Counted from the first letter of the stretch, positions 1 to 8,907 are shown. The stretch: 17,521 nucleotides of DNA from Methanobacteriota archaeon (GCA_029979405.1 JAPOHM010000009.1:1-17521), one strand, 5' to 3'. Numbers and translations are program-made. The notes: a model not told the origin generated them from the sequence alone.

Positions 1-963
1 AACTCCTGAATCAATCAAATAATTTGCAGTAGCACTTTCCAAGAACAATATATCTCCAATCCCAAGAGTGATTTCTCCGTCAGCCGTGATTATGGGTTCA
101 TCAAGAGATTCGATCACTCTTATTCGAACTAATTCCTGTTCGACTTCCTCTTTTTCTTTCACAGAGGTATCGCTTGTTTCAGCTTCAGCCCAAGCATCGA
201 AATCCATTTCCTGTTTTTTCTTTGATGGAACTAATTCATCAGCTGCTGCATGTTTTGCGACAGTTGAAACAGTGGAGATGGTATTTTGTTCTTCTTCGAT
301 TGGATGGAGTCCTTCCAACTCAGGATAAGCTTCTGCGTCCGCAAGAGAGTCTTCTTCATCATATTCTATATCAGGCAAAGGTTCACTCTTGTCCTCAAGG
401 GCGATGACAGGAGGCCCATCACCGGTAAGGCCACCTGAATCAGCAACGAATGAATCGAGTTGTGTGGTACCGGCCGCTAAAGTCATCGATTTCATTTCCT
501 CTGATGCAAGCCCTAATTGCATAGAATTCCAGTTAACGTTCATTTTGAATTTATTCAATTGTTCGGTAGCGTTTGTGTAAAATTCTCTTTCTGCGGGGTC
601 GTGCCTTGTCCAATCCAAGTTGGGTAGGTCTTGGCCGTTTCCTCCACCCTCTCCTCTCAGTGACATTGTCGCTGAGTGTTGCATGAGTGCAACAACTCTT
701 TTTCGAGCAAGGTCTGAAGCAGTTCTTCGAATATTTGCCTGTCTTCTCTGAAGGGTTTGTAATTTCAAGGAAGGGCCTATCGTTTTGTATAATTCGTGAA
801 TTTCTAATTCTATGGTGTCCAATAGTTGCCCGACTTTTTCCCAGAAATCTCTTCGAGGAAGGGGTACTGGAACACTTCTCGTTGCTTGTTGTCTAAGTGT
901 TGAGAATAATTGCTCTTCAACTTCACGAGCCTGAGCGATGTTGAGAGTTACTCGCTCGGGCAT
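1..963 (-). CDS. gins51: Archaeal GINS complex subunit Gins51, 3' end cut by window edge
   Basis: This is a subunit of GINS, which with MCM helicase and the Cdc45/RecJ-like partner forms the replicative helicase. It reads from ATG at 963 to the window edge for 321 codons, so only the last few residues and the stop are missing. The N-terminal half is helical and charged, as in the GINS A domain, with a FWEKVGQLLDTIELEIHELY segment near residue 40. Residues about 190-275 form an acidic linker. From about residue 279 comes a small beta domain beginning VRIRVIESLDEPI and continuing ITLGIGDILFLE and then NYLIDSGV; this VRV...GD(V/I)..L...NA..LI..G pattern is characteristic of the archaeal Gins51 B domain. 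The A-then-B order points to Gins51 rather than Gins23. It is divergent from the giant surface-protein gene. Family assignment is by eye from the B-domain pattern. Confidence 0.8.
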   Translation of the reverse strand, partial: MPERVTLNIAQAREVEEQLFSTLRQQATRSVPVPLPRRDFWEKVGQLLDTIELEIHELYKTIGPSLKLQTLQRRQANIRRTASDLARKRVVALMQHSATMSLRGEGGGNGQDLPNLDWTRHDPAEREFYTNATEQLNKFKMNVNWNSMQLGLASEEMKSMTLAAGTTQLDSFVADSGGLTGDGPPVIALEDKSEPLPDIEYDEEDSLADAEAYPELEGLHPIEEEQNTISTVSTVAKHAAADELVPSKKKQEMDFDAWAEAETSDTSVKEKEEVEQELVRIRVIESLDEPIITADGEITLGIGDILFLESATANYLIDSGV

Positions 964-1005
964 ATGACAGGGGTGGAACAGGTCGCCTATCAACCCTTCA
1001 ATCAA

Positions 1006-1012
1006 TTTTATA
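1006..1012. promoter_or_regulatory. TATA-like element in the divergent spacer
   Basis: The bases read TTTTATA on plus and TATAAAA on minus. The element lies about 45 bases from the Gins51 ATG (963) and about 57 from the surface-protein ATG (1069). With initiation about 25 bases from a TATA box, leaders would be roughly 15-20 bases on minus and 30-35 on plus. It is the only clear TATA-like motif in the 105-bp spacer, so it may serve both genes, although the minus orientation matches the archaeal box better. Confidence 0.45.
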
Positions 1013-1068
1013 CACAGCAAAAACGAAGTTTGAAACCTGTTGAAGATGAGTAAGCACGGGGTCGAGGT

Positions 1069-4000
1069 ATGAGGTCTGCTATCGTCATGACTTTGCTAAT
1101 GCTTCTGACGCCATGGGCATCAGCTGACATTTCTCGATGGCAAGGCCCTAATATTTCTCCAAATGAATATTCTAACAATCCTTCTAATACAACGTATGAA
1201 GGTTTCAAATTGCTCACGAATACAACGATTACAGATTCTGAATTTGAGATCAAACCCATTTGGACTGAATCTGAAAGCAATGGAACATACTGGGCAAATG
1301 ATTCACCAGGTGGGTTTTCTGTAGGGCAAGCAAATGGGACTTCTTATCTAACCTCTAATGGAGATCTAACTCTTGCTCCTGTCTCAAGCAATGGTCAAAT
1401 GACTGATTTCGAATCCTCAACGCCACAAATGGCTAACTGGACAATCTCAGGGGATGAGATTTGGATGCCTGTAAATCTCTCGTTGGTAAATTATGGTCCA
1501 AGCACAGCAGTATACGGCGATTATGTAGCGGGCACTAACGGGTCTCTAACCAATGATTCCAAAGGGATAATGCGGTCGAAATTTTGGCCGATACCCGCAG
1601 TAGTGAATATCTTCAACCTATCATTCTCAAGATGGAATTCTTTGGATGCGTACGATAGAGGATACGTTCAATATTCGGTAAACGATGGTAATTCATGGAA
1701 TACTCTAGATAACTTCACGGGGAATTCAAGCGGTTGGGTCGCTGAAAATTATTCCCTCGATAGCCTCGTATCTGGTGCCACTCATATCGGGTTCAGGTTC
1801 ATCATTGAAACATCGAGCAATTCATCAAACTCTACAGGCTTGTTTTTGGATAATTTCAAAATTTCAAACAAAGGAGAACCAATGAAATCTTGGTTTCACG
1901 GAAATCCAACAGGGTCTTATGCCGCAAACGCAGAAGGCTCACTAATCATTCCAGTTGATATGTCAAATCTTACAGGCCCAATGGAACTTGTCTACTGGGC
2001 TAATTGGGACATAGAGGGTGATTATTCTGATAATTTGGAAGTTCTGATATCTGTTGATAATAATTCAACCTGGACTACATTGAGCGCAGCACCCGGTGTC
2101 CCTGGAACCGGTATCTACACTGCAAATTCGGTATTTTTTGACCAAAGTTACGGGTGGAGGGAGATAATGCATTCAGTTCATCCTTGGCTGGTTGGACATC
2201 AGAACATATCTAATGCACTCCTGAAATTTAGGGTAAAAACCGATAGCGTAGTCAACAATGGAGGAAGTGCAATCGAGGGTTGGGAGGGAATCATAATTGA
2301 TGACCTCAGAGTGATATCTGCAATTGGAACAGCAAACATGCAAACTACCTTACTGGATAATTTTACCACTTCGACAAATAGTTGGTTAGTGAATACCTCA
2401 AACAAATCAAATCAGTGGCAACATATTTCCTGGGATGGATTCAATAGCGTTTGGTTTGAACAAGACTCGTTTGAAGAGATTCAACTTATGCCAAGTGGAT
2501 GGAGGGTAAACCACATCAGAGGAACGACTCCTTGGGAGAGAGGACAAATTTCCAACTCCAATGGATTTGGACCTCATGATACTGATTGGCCGAGTGGACT
2601 GAACGGCATGGCAATCAACCTAGATGATGAATATGATAACGAAATGTATTCCCATTTGGTATCTCCAATTTATCATATTCCTGTGGGTTCAACAGCTAGA
2701 CTGACCTTCAGTCACTGGATTTGTACCGAAGCTTCTTGGGAGGGAGGGGCGATTTTCACATCTATTGATGACGGCATAACATGGCAACATTTTGGAGGCA
2801 ACATTTCTGGATTCTATGATACAGTCTCCCAATTAAACGCAAATTCACCTTTCCACGGTCTCGGGATCTTTGATGGTTCAAACGTCGTAGGCGGATGTGG
2901 GAGCCAAAATGATAAGCAGACATTTGACAGAATCAGTGGAGATTTGTCATTCCTTGCAGGTAATGATGTCAGAATAAGATTCTCTTTCTTCACAGATACC
3001 TATGTTGAAGAGGATGGGTGGTACATTGATGATGCAGGAATTGAAATTGATAATTTCCAACTTGAAGGCAATTGGACTAGTCCACTCATTTCAGCGGACG
3101 AATACGGCTGGGCAAGATTGACATCCATGTATTGGTCTCCCAACGGAACAAACGTAACGGTTGATGTCTTAGACTCAAATGGAACAATCATTTCAGGGTA
3201 TGAGGAGAGAATTTTACCATTTGATGTAGATATCTCCGCATGGAAATATCCTCAATTAAAGTTTAGAATAAATTATCAAACCAATAATGAAACAACAACT
3301 CCAAGAGTAAGAACATTGCATCACGGGATGACAGAATATGTGACAAAGGACATCTTGAGAATAGCTTACGAAAACATACCTGAATGGGTGTTCAACTCGT
3401 CTCTTGCTGACCAAAATGCGACGCCATACAGTATAGAATTTGATAACAAATACTGGATGCCATATGATTCCATAGGTATCGAATGTGAGGGTAACGCTAG
3501 CCTTTTCATGAATACAATTCCAAATCGATTACCTTCCTTGGGCACCAACCCTCCATTAGAGAATAGCAATCCTGTTGATATTGGGACAAAGTCTTGCGGA
3601 GAAATTCTAACCAGCCAGTATGGTCCTCAAGTAGCAACAAAATATGGAATAACTCTCAATCCTCAGAATAACTTTGATTGGATAAAAGTTGAACCACGTG
3701 GTTTGAATCATCCACTAAACGTATCGATAGATCTGGGTCCAGATAACGTAACAGATTGGGCATGGGATGGGCCATTCCACTACACTAACCAAATCTCATC
3801 TTTGCAAATTGATGGGCAAGAAATAAACGTAGTCGAGAATCGTGGTTTTGATGCCTCATTTTCTTCAAATCTTTCTTTTTCGATATTGCTTCCATCAAGA
3901 AACATAGGTACTGCTGAATGGAATTGTGCGAATATAGAATTATGTTACAATGGAGATTTGACTTATGTTTCGAATCAATCAGTTCAACCATCAATATCTG

Positions 4001-7000
4001 AAACCTATGTTTGGCAAAACCATTCAGGTTTTGACCACCCTATGGTCGAGTATGAGTTTACTTTCGAAGTGAATGAGTCAACATCTTTTGAATTGATATC
4101 TTTGAATTACATCTCTGGATTTAACCATACAATATACATCAATTCATCACTGAAAGAGTTGTTTACAGATAATCTCGATACTACATCAAGCCTGTGGCTA
4201 AACATTGCTACTGATAGGGCGGGCGTCTCCTTTGATGGAAACATCTTCCACGATAAGTCGATATTTGACACCTGGATATCGACTCCTTCCATTACTTATC
4301 GCCCGGGAGTCATTCAAAATGCGGTTTCTTCCCACGAAATTTTATCTGGAACTCCCGCATTGGAAAAAATAGACCTGAAAATATCTCCATCTAATAATTT
4401 GAATAACGTAATTTCTCATATCACACTCGATCAACTCGATACCGACGGACGATTTATTCAGAATTACGGAGCAGGAATTTTCAAGCTCGATTCATACAAT
4501 TCCTCATGGGATGGAGTTAATGTAACCTGGTCACTTGAATCAACCTGGTATCTTGACGATAGTCAGAGGTTGTATTGGTTCATAGAAAGTACAGACATTA
4601 ACGGATTCAGCCTAGGCCCTGTACTCGCAACATCAGGAACAGCAGGAAGTGCGGCTTCAACAAATGACCTCGAGGTGGTGAAATTAAGAGCGTGGAGAAA
4701 TAATACCCCTCTCCATGATTTTACCAATCAATTATGGCCGTTCAACGTTATGGGAGGTGATGAAATTTCAGTATCTGGGGAGGTAAGATATTCTGGCCTT
4801 GAAGGAATACATCCAAATCCTAACGATTTATCTTTAGAGATAAATCTCTATCATGAAAATCAGATTATTCTTAGCAAACAAGCAGAATTGAATGGTGAGG
4901 GAGAATTCAATATCTCATTCACTAATCCTACTATTCAAAATTTGAGCAATGAAACTTTGGAGATAATACCAGAAATCACCCAAATCGGGCCAGAGGATGC
5001 GAATAATGCAAATGACGTAACGGCAATTTACGAAAAAATATTCTATGTTTCAGATTCGATAAAATCAACGATTGGTGATTTGCTAATCGTTGCTCCGGGC
5101 GGAATTCAACCTGCGGATGGGCACGTTTGGCACCCAGGTCAAGATGTTCCACTCAGACTGGAGGTATTTGATGACGGGGGACTTCCTTCGAAGATGAGTA
5201 TTCACCTAAACAAAAGTGGTAGGGATTGGGAAGAAATGGAATTCTTGACCCCGATTGGAGATTATTTTGCCGTGATTGATTTACCATTAATCGATGATGC
5301 ATCTATTCCTTTACCAACCGAGGAAGAAGGATGGGTTGATATTTACATTAGTGGATTTGATTTATCTGGAAATCCATTGATGGGAGGTGGAAGTGAAACA
5401 GAACCTCTTGCAAGAGTATTACTACAGCCGAGATATGCAACTTTCATCGATGGCTCCTCCTTAGGTTTAGATTCTACAGACGATTACCTGTTCCCCGGAA
5501 GGACTCACAAGTTCAATTTCTCAATAACAGACAACAACGGTCTCGATTCTCTTGACAAGATTAGGTTTGACCTATCAAAACAATACGCTGGCTGTGGAAG
5601 TGATTGGACCCCTTGGAATAATGAGGTGACAAGCGATATCAATTGTTTCTTGAAGCCTCCAGTATTCAAATCTGAAAAGCGCTGGCTGGTCAACACATGG
5701 GATATTGAGATTGAATTTGAATTGAGGTGGGATGTAGCACAAAATATTGGATACGGAAATCATACACCAAGCTTGAAAGTAATCGATGAAAACGCACCAC
5801 TGGGAGTTGGTTTCACTTCAATAAACATTTACACATGGGCGATTCATAGCGGTATTGAATTGAGGATAAACAATATTGAAGATAAGAAGGCACCATTTGG
5901 AACAAAAATCAACGATGTGATGTATGTTCACGATGGTGATACCGTAGATATAACGATTCAAGCCTATCATTTGGGCTATGAGTATCCTGCAACAAATCTA
6001 CCATTTAGAACTCAGTACACTCTAGAATTAATTGGTGACCTGAATTATTCGCTAAAAGAAGGAGACCTTGACAGTAAAGGAAAAGCAATTCTGCGTATAG
6101 TTTTCAACTCAAGTTACTATGGAACTCAAATTAAATTTATAGCAACAATTGACGACGTATATGATCATGAAAAGGTAGGAGATAGCTCTGATTTGGTAAT
6201 CGACGTAAACCCACCAGACTTCACAGTTTCAGACGGTTATTTGGTAACTGTAGATTCAGATTCTTTAGAAAATGTCGGTGTTGAATTAAGATTGACAGAC
6301 GACCAAGGTTTGGGAGATGCTGCAATAATCATGAAATGGAGATATGTTAGAAATGGAAGAATTATTGAGCAGGCCCCTCAGATTGAAGAAATTCCCGTGA
6401 GTTTCGGAAGTATTCGCAATAACATATACTCTGATACGATCAACATGCAACCAGAGTTTGAGTTACAAAAAGGAGATTATCTGATTATTTGGTTTGAAGG
6501 AAAAGACGCATCAGGCCACGCCATGAACGGAATCGGAACAGACTCTTCCTCGCCCATGGAGACTATCATACAGTGGATAGCATACGAACCGCTACTTTTT
6601 GATATAATCTCAAATCCTTACAGGCCGTCATTAGGAGAAATCATCACTATCAATTACACCGTAACCAACACTGGTTTACTAAATGGAGAATCTACTATCC
6701 GGCTTCTCGATGAAAATGGAATTATTTTGAATGAAATAAACAAATCAATGCCAGTGGATTATTCCTTCAATTCAGGATTTGAAATCGAAGCTTACAAGTT
6801 GGGAGATTTGGGACTTAAAATCCAAATTGACAACAATACCCCAATTCCTATTCCACTTGCAAACGTTGAAGGGGATATTGATGACGCTTCGAGTAGCCAA
6901 TCGATACTTCTTGGTATTGCGTTTTCAACATTTTTCATCGCAGCAATTTTCTTACTTTATGTTAGTTCAAGGAACAATTCTAAGAGATTTTTCGATGAGG

Positions 7001-7008
7001 AAGAATGA
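1069..7008 (+). CDS. Giant secreted, C-terminally membrane-anchored surface protein with tandem MAM-like domains
   Basis: This 1979-residue protein is probably an exported cell-surface adhesin or scaffold. Residues 1-19 form a signal peptide (MRSAIVMTLLMLLTPWASA, cleavage likely before D20). Three jelly-roll, MAM or immune-inhibitor-A-like domains follow at about residues 110-268, 273-415 and 455-675. Each carries a strand of the form S-(V/I)-(D/N)-(D/N)-G/N-x-(S/T)-W (near 203, 328 and 565) and closes with a D-(D/N)-hydrophobic motif such as LFLDNFKI, IIIDDLRV or WYIDDAGI. The middle is beta-rich and Ig-like. About residues 1840-1935 resemble a CARDB-type domain (INYTVTNTGLLNGES). A single helix at about 1946-1966 precedes a short charged tail ending FFDEEE, giving an outside-facing type I topology. 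Asn-x-Ser/Thr sequons are abundant throughout, consistent with heavy N-glycosylation. Cysteines are few. No protease or other catalytic motif is visible. The ATG at 1069 is chosen because the signal peptide begins there; GAGGT abuts it and is too close for a normal ribosome binding site, so a weak or non-SD start is likely. Confidence 0.85.
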   Translation: MRSAIVMTLLMLLTPWASADISRWQGPNISPNEYSNNPSNTTYEGFKLLTNTTITDSEFEIKPIWTESESNGTYWANDSPGGFSVGQANGTSYLTSNGDLTLAPVSSNGQMTDFESSTPQMANWTISGDEIWMPVNLSLVNYGPSTAVYGDYVAGTNGSLTNDSKGIMRSKFWPIPAVVNIFNLSFSRWNSLDAYDRGYVQYSVNDGNSWNTLDNFTGNSSGWVAENYSLDSLVSGATHIGFRFIIETSSNSSNSTGLFLDNFKISNKGEPMKSWFHGNPTGSYAANAEGSLIIPVDMSNLTGPMELVYWANWDIEGDYSDNLEVLISVDNNSTWTTLSAAPGVPGTGIYTANSVFFDQSYGWREIMHSVHPWLVGHQNISNALLKFRVKTDSVVNNGGSAIEGWEGIIIDDLRVISAIGTANMQTTLLDNFTTSTNSWLVNTSNKSNQWQHISWDGFNSVWFEQDSFEEIQLMPSGWRVNHIRGTTPWERGQISNSNGFGPHDTDWPSGLNGMAINLDDEYDNEMYSHLVSPIYHIPVGSTARLTFSHWICTEASWEGGAIFTSIDDGITWQHFGGNISGFYDTVSQLNANSPFHGLGIFDGSNVVGGCGSQNDKQTFDRISGDLSFLAGNDVRIRFSFFTDTYVEEDGWYIDDAGIEIDNFQLEGNWTSPLISADEYGWARLTSMYWSPNGTNVTVDVLDSNGTIISGYEERILPFDVDISAWKYPQLKFRINYQTNNETTTPRVRTLHHGMTEYVTKDILRIAYENIPEWVFNSSLADQNATPYSIEFDNKYWMPYDSIGIECEGNASLFMNTIPNRLPSLGTNPPLENSNPVDIGTKSCGEILTSQYGPQVATKYGITLNPQNNFDWIKVEPRGLNHPLNVSIDLGPDNVTDWAWDGPFHYTNQISSLQIDGQEINVVENRGFDASFSSNLSFSILLPSRNIGTAEWNCANIELCYNGDLTYVSNQSVQPSISETYVWQNHSGFDHPMVEYEFTFEVNESTSFELISLNYISGFNHTIYINSSLKELFTDNLDTTSSLWLNIATDRAGVSFDGNIFHDKSIFDTWISTPSITYRPGVIQNAVSSHEILSGTPALEKIDLKISPSNNLNNVISHITLDQLDTDGRFIQNYGAGIFKLDSYNSSWDGVNVTWSLESTWYLDDSQRLYWFIESTDINGFSLGPVLATSGTAGSAASTNDLEVVKLRAWRNNTPLHDFTNQLWPFNVMGGDEISVSGEVRYSGLEGIHPNPNDLSLEINLYHENQIILSKQAELNGEGEFNISFTNPTIQNLSNETLEIIPEITQIGPEDANNANDVTAIYEKIFYVSDSIKSTIGDLLIVAPGGIQPADGHVWHPGQDVPLRLEVFDDGGLPSKMSIHLNKSGRDWEEMEFLTPIGDYFAVIDLPLIDDASIPLPTEEEGWVDIYISGFDLSGNPLMGGGSETEPLARVLLQPRYATFIDGSSLGLDSTDDYLFPGRTHKFNFSITDNNGLDSLDKIRFDLSKQYAGCGSDWTPWNNEVTSDINCFLKPPVFKSEKRWLVNTWDIEIEFELRWDVAQNIGYGNHTPSLKVIDENAPLGVGFTSINIYTWAIHSGIELRINNIEDKKAPFGTKINDVMYVHDGDTVDITIQAYHLGYEYPATNLPFRTQYTLELIGDLNYSLKEGDLDSKGKAILRIVFNSSYYGTQIKFIATIDDVYDHEKVGDSSDLVIDVNPPDFTVSDGYLVTVDSDSLENVGVELRLTDDQGLGDAAIIMKWRYVRNGRIIEQAPQIEEIPVSFGSIRNNIYSDTINMQPEFELQKGDYLIIWFEGKDASGHAMNGIGTDSSSPMETIIQWIAYEPLLFDIISNPYRPSLGEIITINYTVTNTGLLNGESTIRLLDENGIILNEINKSMPVDYSFNSGFEIEAYKLGDLGLKIQIDNNTPIPIPLANVEGDIDDASSSQSILLGIAFSTFFIAAIFLLYVSSRNNSKRFFDEEE

Positions 7009-7036
7009 TGTTCAATGAACTCTGCGGGTGGTTTGA

Positions 7037-7118
7037 GCCGGAGTACCCGAGTGGTCAAAGGGGGCGCACTCAAGATGCGCTGCGAAATGCTTCGTAGGTT
7101 CGAATCCTACCTCCGGCA
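7037..7118 (+). tRNA. tRNA-Leu, anticodon CAA
   Basis: An 82-base class II tRNA folds cleanly. The acceptor stem GCCGGAG (7037-7043) pairs with CTCCGGC (7111-7117), and the discriminator is A7118. The D stem is CCC/GGG. The anticodon stem GCGCA/TGCGC encloses loop CTCAAGA with anticodon CAA at 7071-7073, which reads UUG. The variable arm can form GCG-AAA-TGC. The T arm is GTAGG-TTCGAAT-CCTAC. CCA is not encoded and no intron is seen. It starts only 28 bases after the stop of the giant surface-protein gene, and no convincing TATA box lies between them. Confidence 0.96.
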
Positions 7119-7188
7119 TCTATCAAATTCACTACTGTCGTTGGAAGGGCTTTGCGTGGGTCTGTTTGTTCGCAGCCAACCTATTCGG

Positions 7189-7193
7189 AAAAA
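7189..7193 (-). terminator. Short T-tract directly after the YeeE pair
   Basis: On the minus strand TTTTT follows immediately after the TGA of the second transporter half (stop at 7194-7196). Archaeal RNA polymerase can terminate at T-rich tracts without a hairpin. The tract is short, so this is a weak call, but its place at the end of the minus-strand cluster and facing the tRNA fits. Confidence 0.3.
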
Positions 7194-7625
7194 TCACATA
7201 TTTGATGGGTCACTTACCTTTGTCCAACGATATACTGCCATGCCCACAAGCATAGAGACAGTGAAAACGAGAGTTGTTCCCATTGCTGGAATAACAGCGG
7301 TTAGAGCTGGCCCTGGACAGTATCCTCCAAGACCCCATCCAATTCCAAAAATCGCCGCACCAAACACCAATGGCTTGTCGATTTCGACTTTACTTTCCTT
7401 TGCAGTCTCAAACTTCTCAGGAATCTTATCTTTCAGTAATAGTCGTGCTACCATATGGCTTCCAGTAGCACCGGCTAACACGAACGCAAGCGTAGGGTCC
7501 CAGCCGTTCAGCAAATCAAGGAAACCAATTACTTTGGTTGGATCTGTCATGCCAGAAATCACGAGCCCAGCTCCGAATAGAATGCCTCCGACCAAAGCAG
7601 GAATGATTGAATTTGAATCACTCAT
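7194..7625 (-). CDS. YeeE/YedE-type sulfur transporter, C-terminal half (PmpB/DUF6691-like)
   Basis: This 143-residue membrane protein corresponds to the second half of the YeeE/YedE (TsuA) family, which moves thiosulfate or related sulfur compounds across the membrane. It has helices at about residues 7-24, 46-64, 86-101 and 110-131. It carries GMTDPTKVIGFLDL at 25-38 and the hallmark GLGGYCPGPA at 98-107 with Cys103, the kind of conserved cysteine thought to contact the sulfur substrate. Its ATG follows directly on the TGA of the upstream half (TGAATG), so translation is probably coupled. Two-gene versions are known in bacteria as PmpA/PmpB-like pairs. The family is clear; the exact substrate cannot be read from sequence. 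Confidence 0.86.
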   Translation of the reverse strand: MSDSNSIIPALVGGILFGAGLVISGMTDPTKVIGFLDLLNGWDPTLAFVLAGATGSHMVARLLLKDKIPEKFETAKESKVEIDKPLVFGAAIFGIGWGLGGYCPGPALTAVIPAMGTTLVFTVSMLVGMAVYRWTKVSDPSNM

Positions 7626-8054
7626 TCAGACACCTCCGAGAATTTGTCCAGCAATTGTTGCACTGAGAATTCCAGTGGCTAAAAATACGCCTACTGCGAC
7701 GAATGACCTTTTAGAAAACATAGCCATTCCACAAACTCCGTGACCGCTTGTACAACCATTACTCATTCTTGTTCCAATACCAACCAGTAGTCCAGATAAT
7801 GTGACTAACCAAATTGGCCTGCTTACAGCGATGAAGGCATCTGGAAGTACTGGAGAGAGGGCAATACCCGTAAGAATCATGCCAATCAAGAATACGATTC
7901 TCCAATTCGTGTTTGCATCTTTAGGAGGAAGTATACCTTCAAGAATTCCGCTAATTCCAGCAACTCTTCCATTGAATGCAAGTAAGATAGTAGCGGATAT
8001 GCCAATTAGCACCCCTCCACCAGTAGCAATTAGTGCCTCATTTAACGTCAGCAT
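7626..8054 (-). CDS. YeeE/YedE-type sulfur transporter, N-terminal half (PmpA-like)
   Basis: This is the partner half-transporter, 142 residues. Helices lie at about 8-26, 52-69, 81-95 and 118-140. The signature GCTSGHGVCG at residues 100-109 gives Cys101 and Cys108, the cysteine-bearing re-entrant motif of YeeE/YedE proteins. With the adjacent half it would make one complete pore with three motif cysteines (101, 108 and Cys103 of the partner). The start at 8054 gives a normal N-terminus leading into the first helix. The gene lies 73 bases after the HAD phosphatase stop on the same strand; the gap shows no strong promoter motif, so either a weak promoter or readthrough could drive it. No rhodanese or TusA-like gene is next to it. 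Confidence 0.88.
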   Translation of the reverse strand: MLTLNEALIATGGGVLIGISATILLAFNGRVAGISGILEGILPPKDANTNWRIVFLIGMILTGIALSPVLPDAFIAVSRPIWLVTLSGLLVGIGTRMSNGCTSGHGVCGMAMFSKRSFVAVGVFLATGILSATIAGQILGGV

Positions 8055-8127
8055 AAATCTTGATTAGTGCCATCGCTATTCATTTTTTCTGCAAATTATG
8101 TCCATACGTAAACTATAATCTTACAAA

Positions 8128-8841
8128 TCAATTTCCCAAGATGGCATTTACCAACGGAGTGAAAGTATCTCCATGAGGATACGGGGATACAACCGATGCC
8201 ACTGCGGCTAGGGAATCAAAACACCCTCCTACTGCCACTGACTGCCCGACTAATTCAAACATTGGAATATCATTAGGCGCATCACCTACTGCAAGTACAT
8301 CCTTTGCCTCGATACCTATTTTCTGTAATGCAACTTTCAACCCTTCACCTTTGGAAAGATGAGGTTCCATGATGTGAATTGCAAAACCAGTTCTTACAAC
8401 GGATAAATCCGAATAATCCGAATTTGTAACCCATGAATTAACAGAATCCAAATCTTCATCTGCGAATAAGCACCATTCAGACTCTCTCCAAGCGTTTGTG
8501 GTAATCCCCTCCGCGTCGATATTTATCTGATTAGACATCTCTATGGCGCACTGTCTAGCTCTGGCACCGTCGGCTCGAATAATTGGCTCCTCCCATTCCG
8601 GATGCCATACAACTCCACCATTTTCACATACCATTGGACCAGTAGCTCCGATAAATCTCCAAAGCCCATACGTAATTGCTCGAACATTACCGGTAGCCAG
8701 TATGATTGGAATTCCAGCCTCTTCTAATCTGCGAAGTGCTAGAATCGCTTCGAGGTGTAATTTTTTGTTATAGTCTGTAATAGTCCCATCGATATCTACC
8801 GCCACCGCTTTCGGTAGCCAACCCTCAGGAAACCACTCCAT
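8128..8841 (-). CDS. HAD-superfamily phosphatase, archaeal phosphoglycolate-phosphatase-like
   Basis: This 237-residue cytosolic hydrolase has all four HAD motifs. Motif I is DIDGT with nucleophile Asp16 and acid/base Asp18. Motif II is the Thr of LATGN (Thr50). Motif III is Lys164 in LSKGEGL. Motif IV is GDAPND (186-191) with Mg2+-binding Asp187 and Asp191. A cap of about 75-150 residues sits between motifs II and III, as in Cof-type (C2) enzymes. The length and the ENGG segment (73-76) match the archaeal phosphoglycolate/sucrose-phosphate phosphatase group, so removal of 2-phosphoglycolate formed during DNA repair or metabolism is the best guess. Another sugar-phosphate substrate is possible. 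The gene is divergent from the metal ATPase gene with a 77-base spacer. Confidence 0.8.
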   Translation of the reverse strand: MEWFPEGWLPKAVAVDIDGTITDYNKKLHLEAILALRRLEEAGIPIILATGNVRAITYGLWRFIGATGPMVCENGGVVWHPEWEEPIIRADGARARQCAIEMSNQINIDAEGITTNAWRESEWCLFADEDLDSVNSWVTNSDYSDLSVVRTGFAIHIMEPHLSKGEGLKVALQKIGIEAKDVLAVGDAPNDIPMFELVGQSVAVGGCFDSLAAVASVVSPYPHGDTFTPLVNAILGN

Positions 8842-8901
8842 GATTTAGAGTAAAATATCGGGCCTCCAATATGATTGCGATAATAGTATTCATCAAAGAG
8901 T

Positions 8902-8907
8902 GGTGAT
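8902..8907 (+). promoter_or_regulatory. Ribosome binding site GGTGAT deciding the ATPase start
   Basis: GGTGAT matches the archaeal Shine-Dalgarno consensus. It lies 11 bases before ATG 8919, whereas an in-frame TTG at 8907 overlaps it. This favours ATG 8919 over the four-codon-longer TTG start. Confidence 0.6.

Noticed and set aside
566..574. A second copy of GTAGCGTTT, one arm of the inverted repeat at 11552-11587
   Set aside because: It lies inside the Gins51 coding region, has no partner arm nearby, and its codons are ordinary, so chance is the best explanation.
7148..7177. Imperfect hairpin GGC-T-(TT)-GCG / CGC-A-GCC after the tRNA, a possible terminator or attachment site
   Set aside because: The stem has a two-base bulge and a 14-base loop, no T-tract follows on plus, and no second copy of the tRNA end is in the window to support an attachment site.
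7015..7743. A 242-codon plus-strand open frame covering the tRNA and lying antisense to the YeeE pair
   Set aside because: It runs through a well-folded tRNA and is the complement of two genes with clear family motifs; its translation is Pro/Thr-rich and resembles nothing known.
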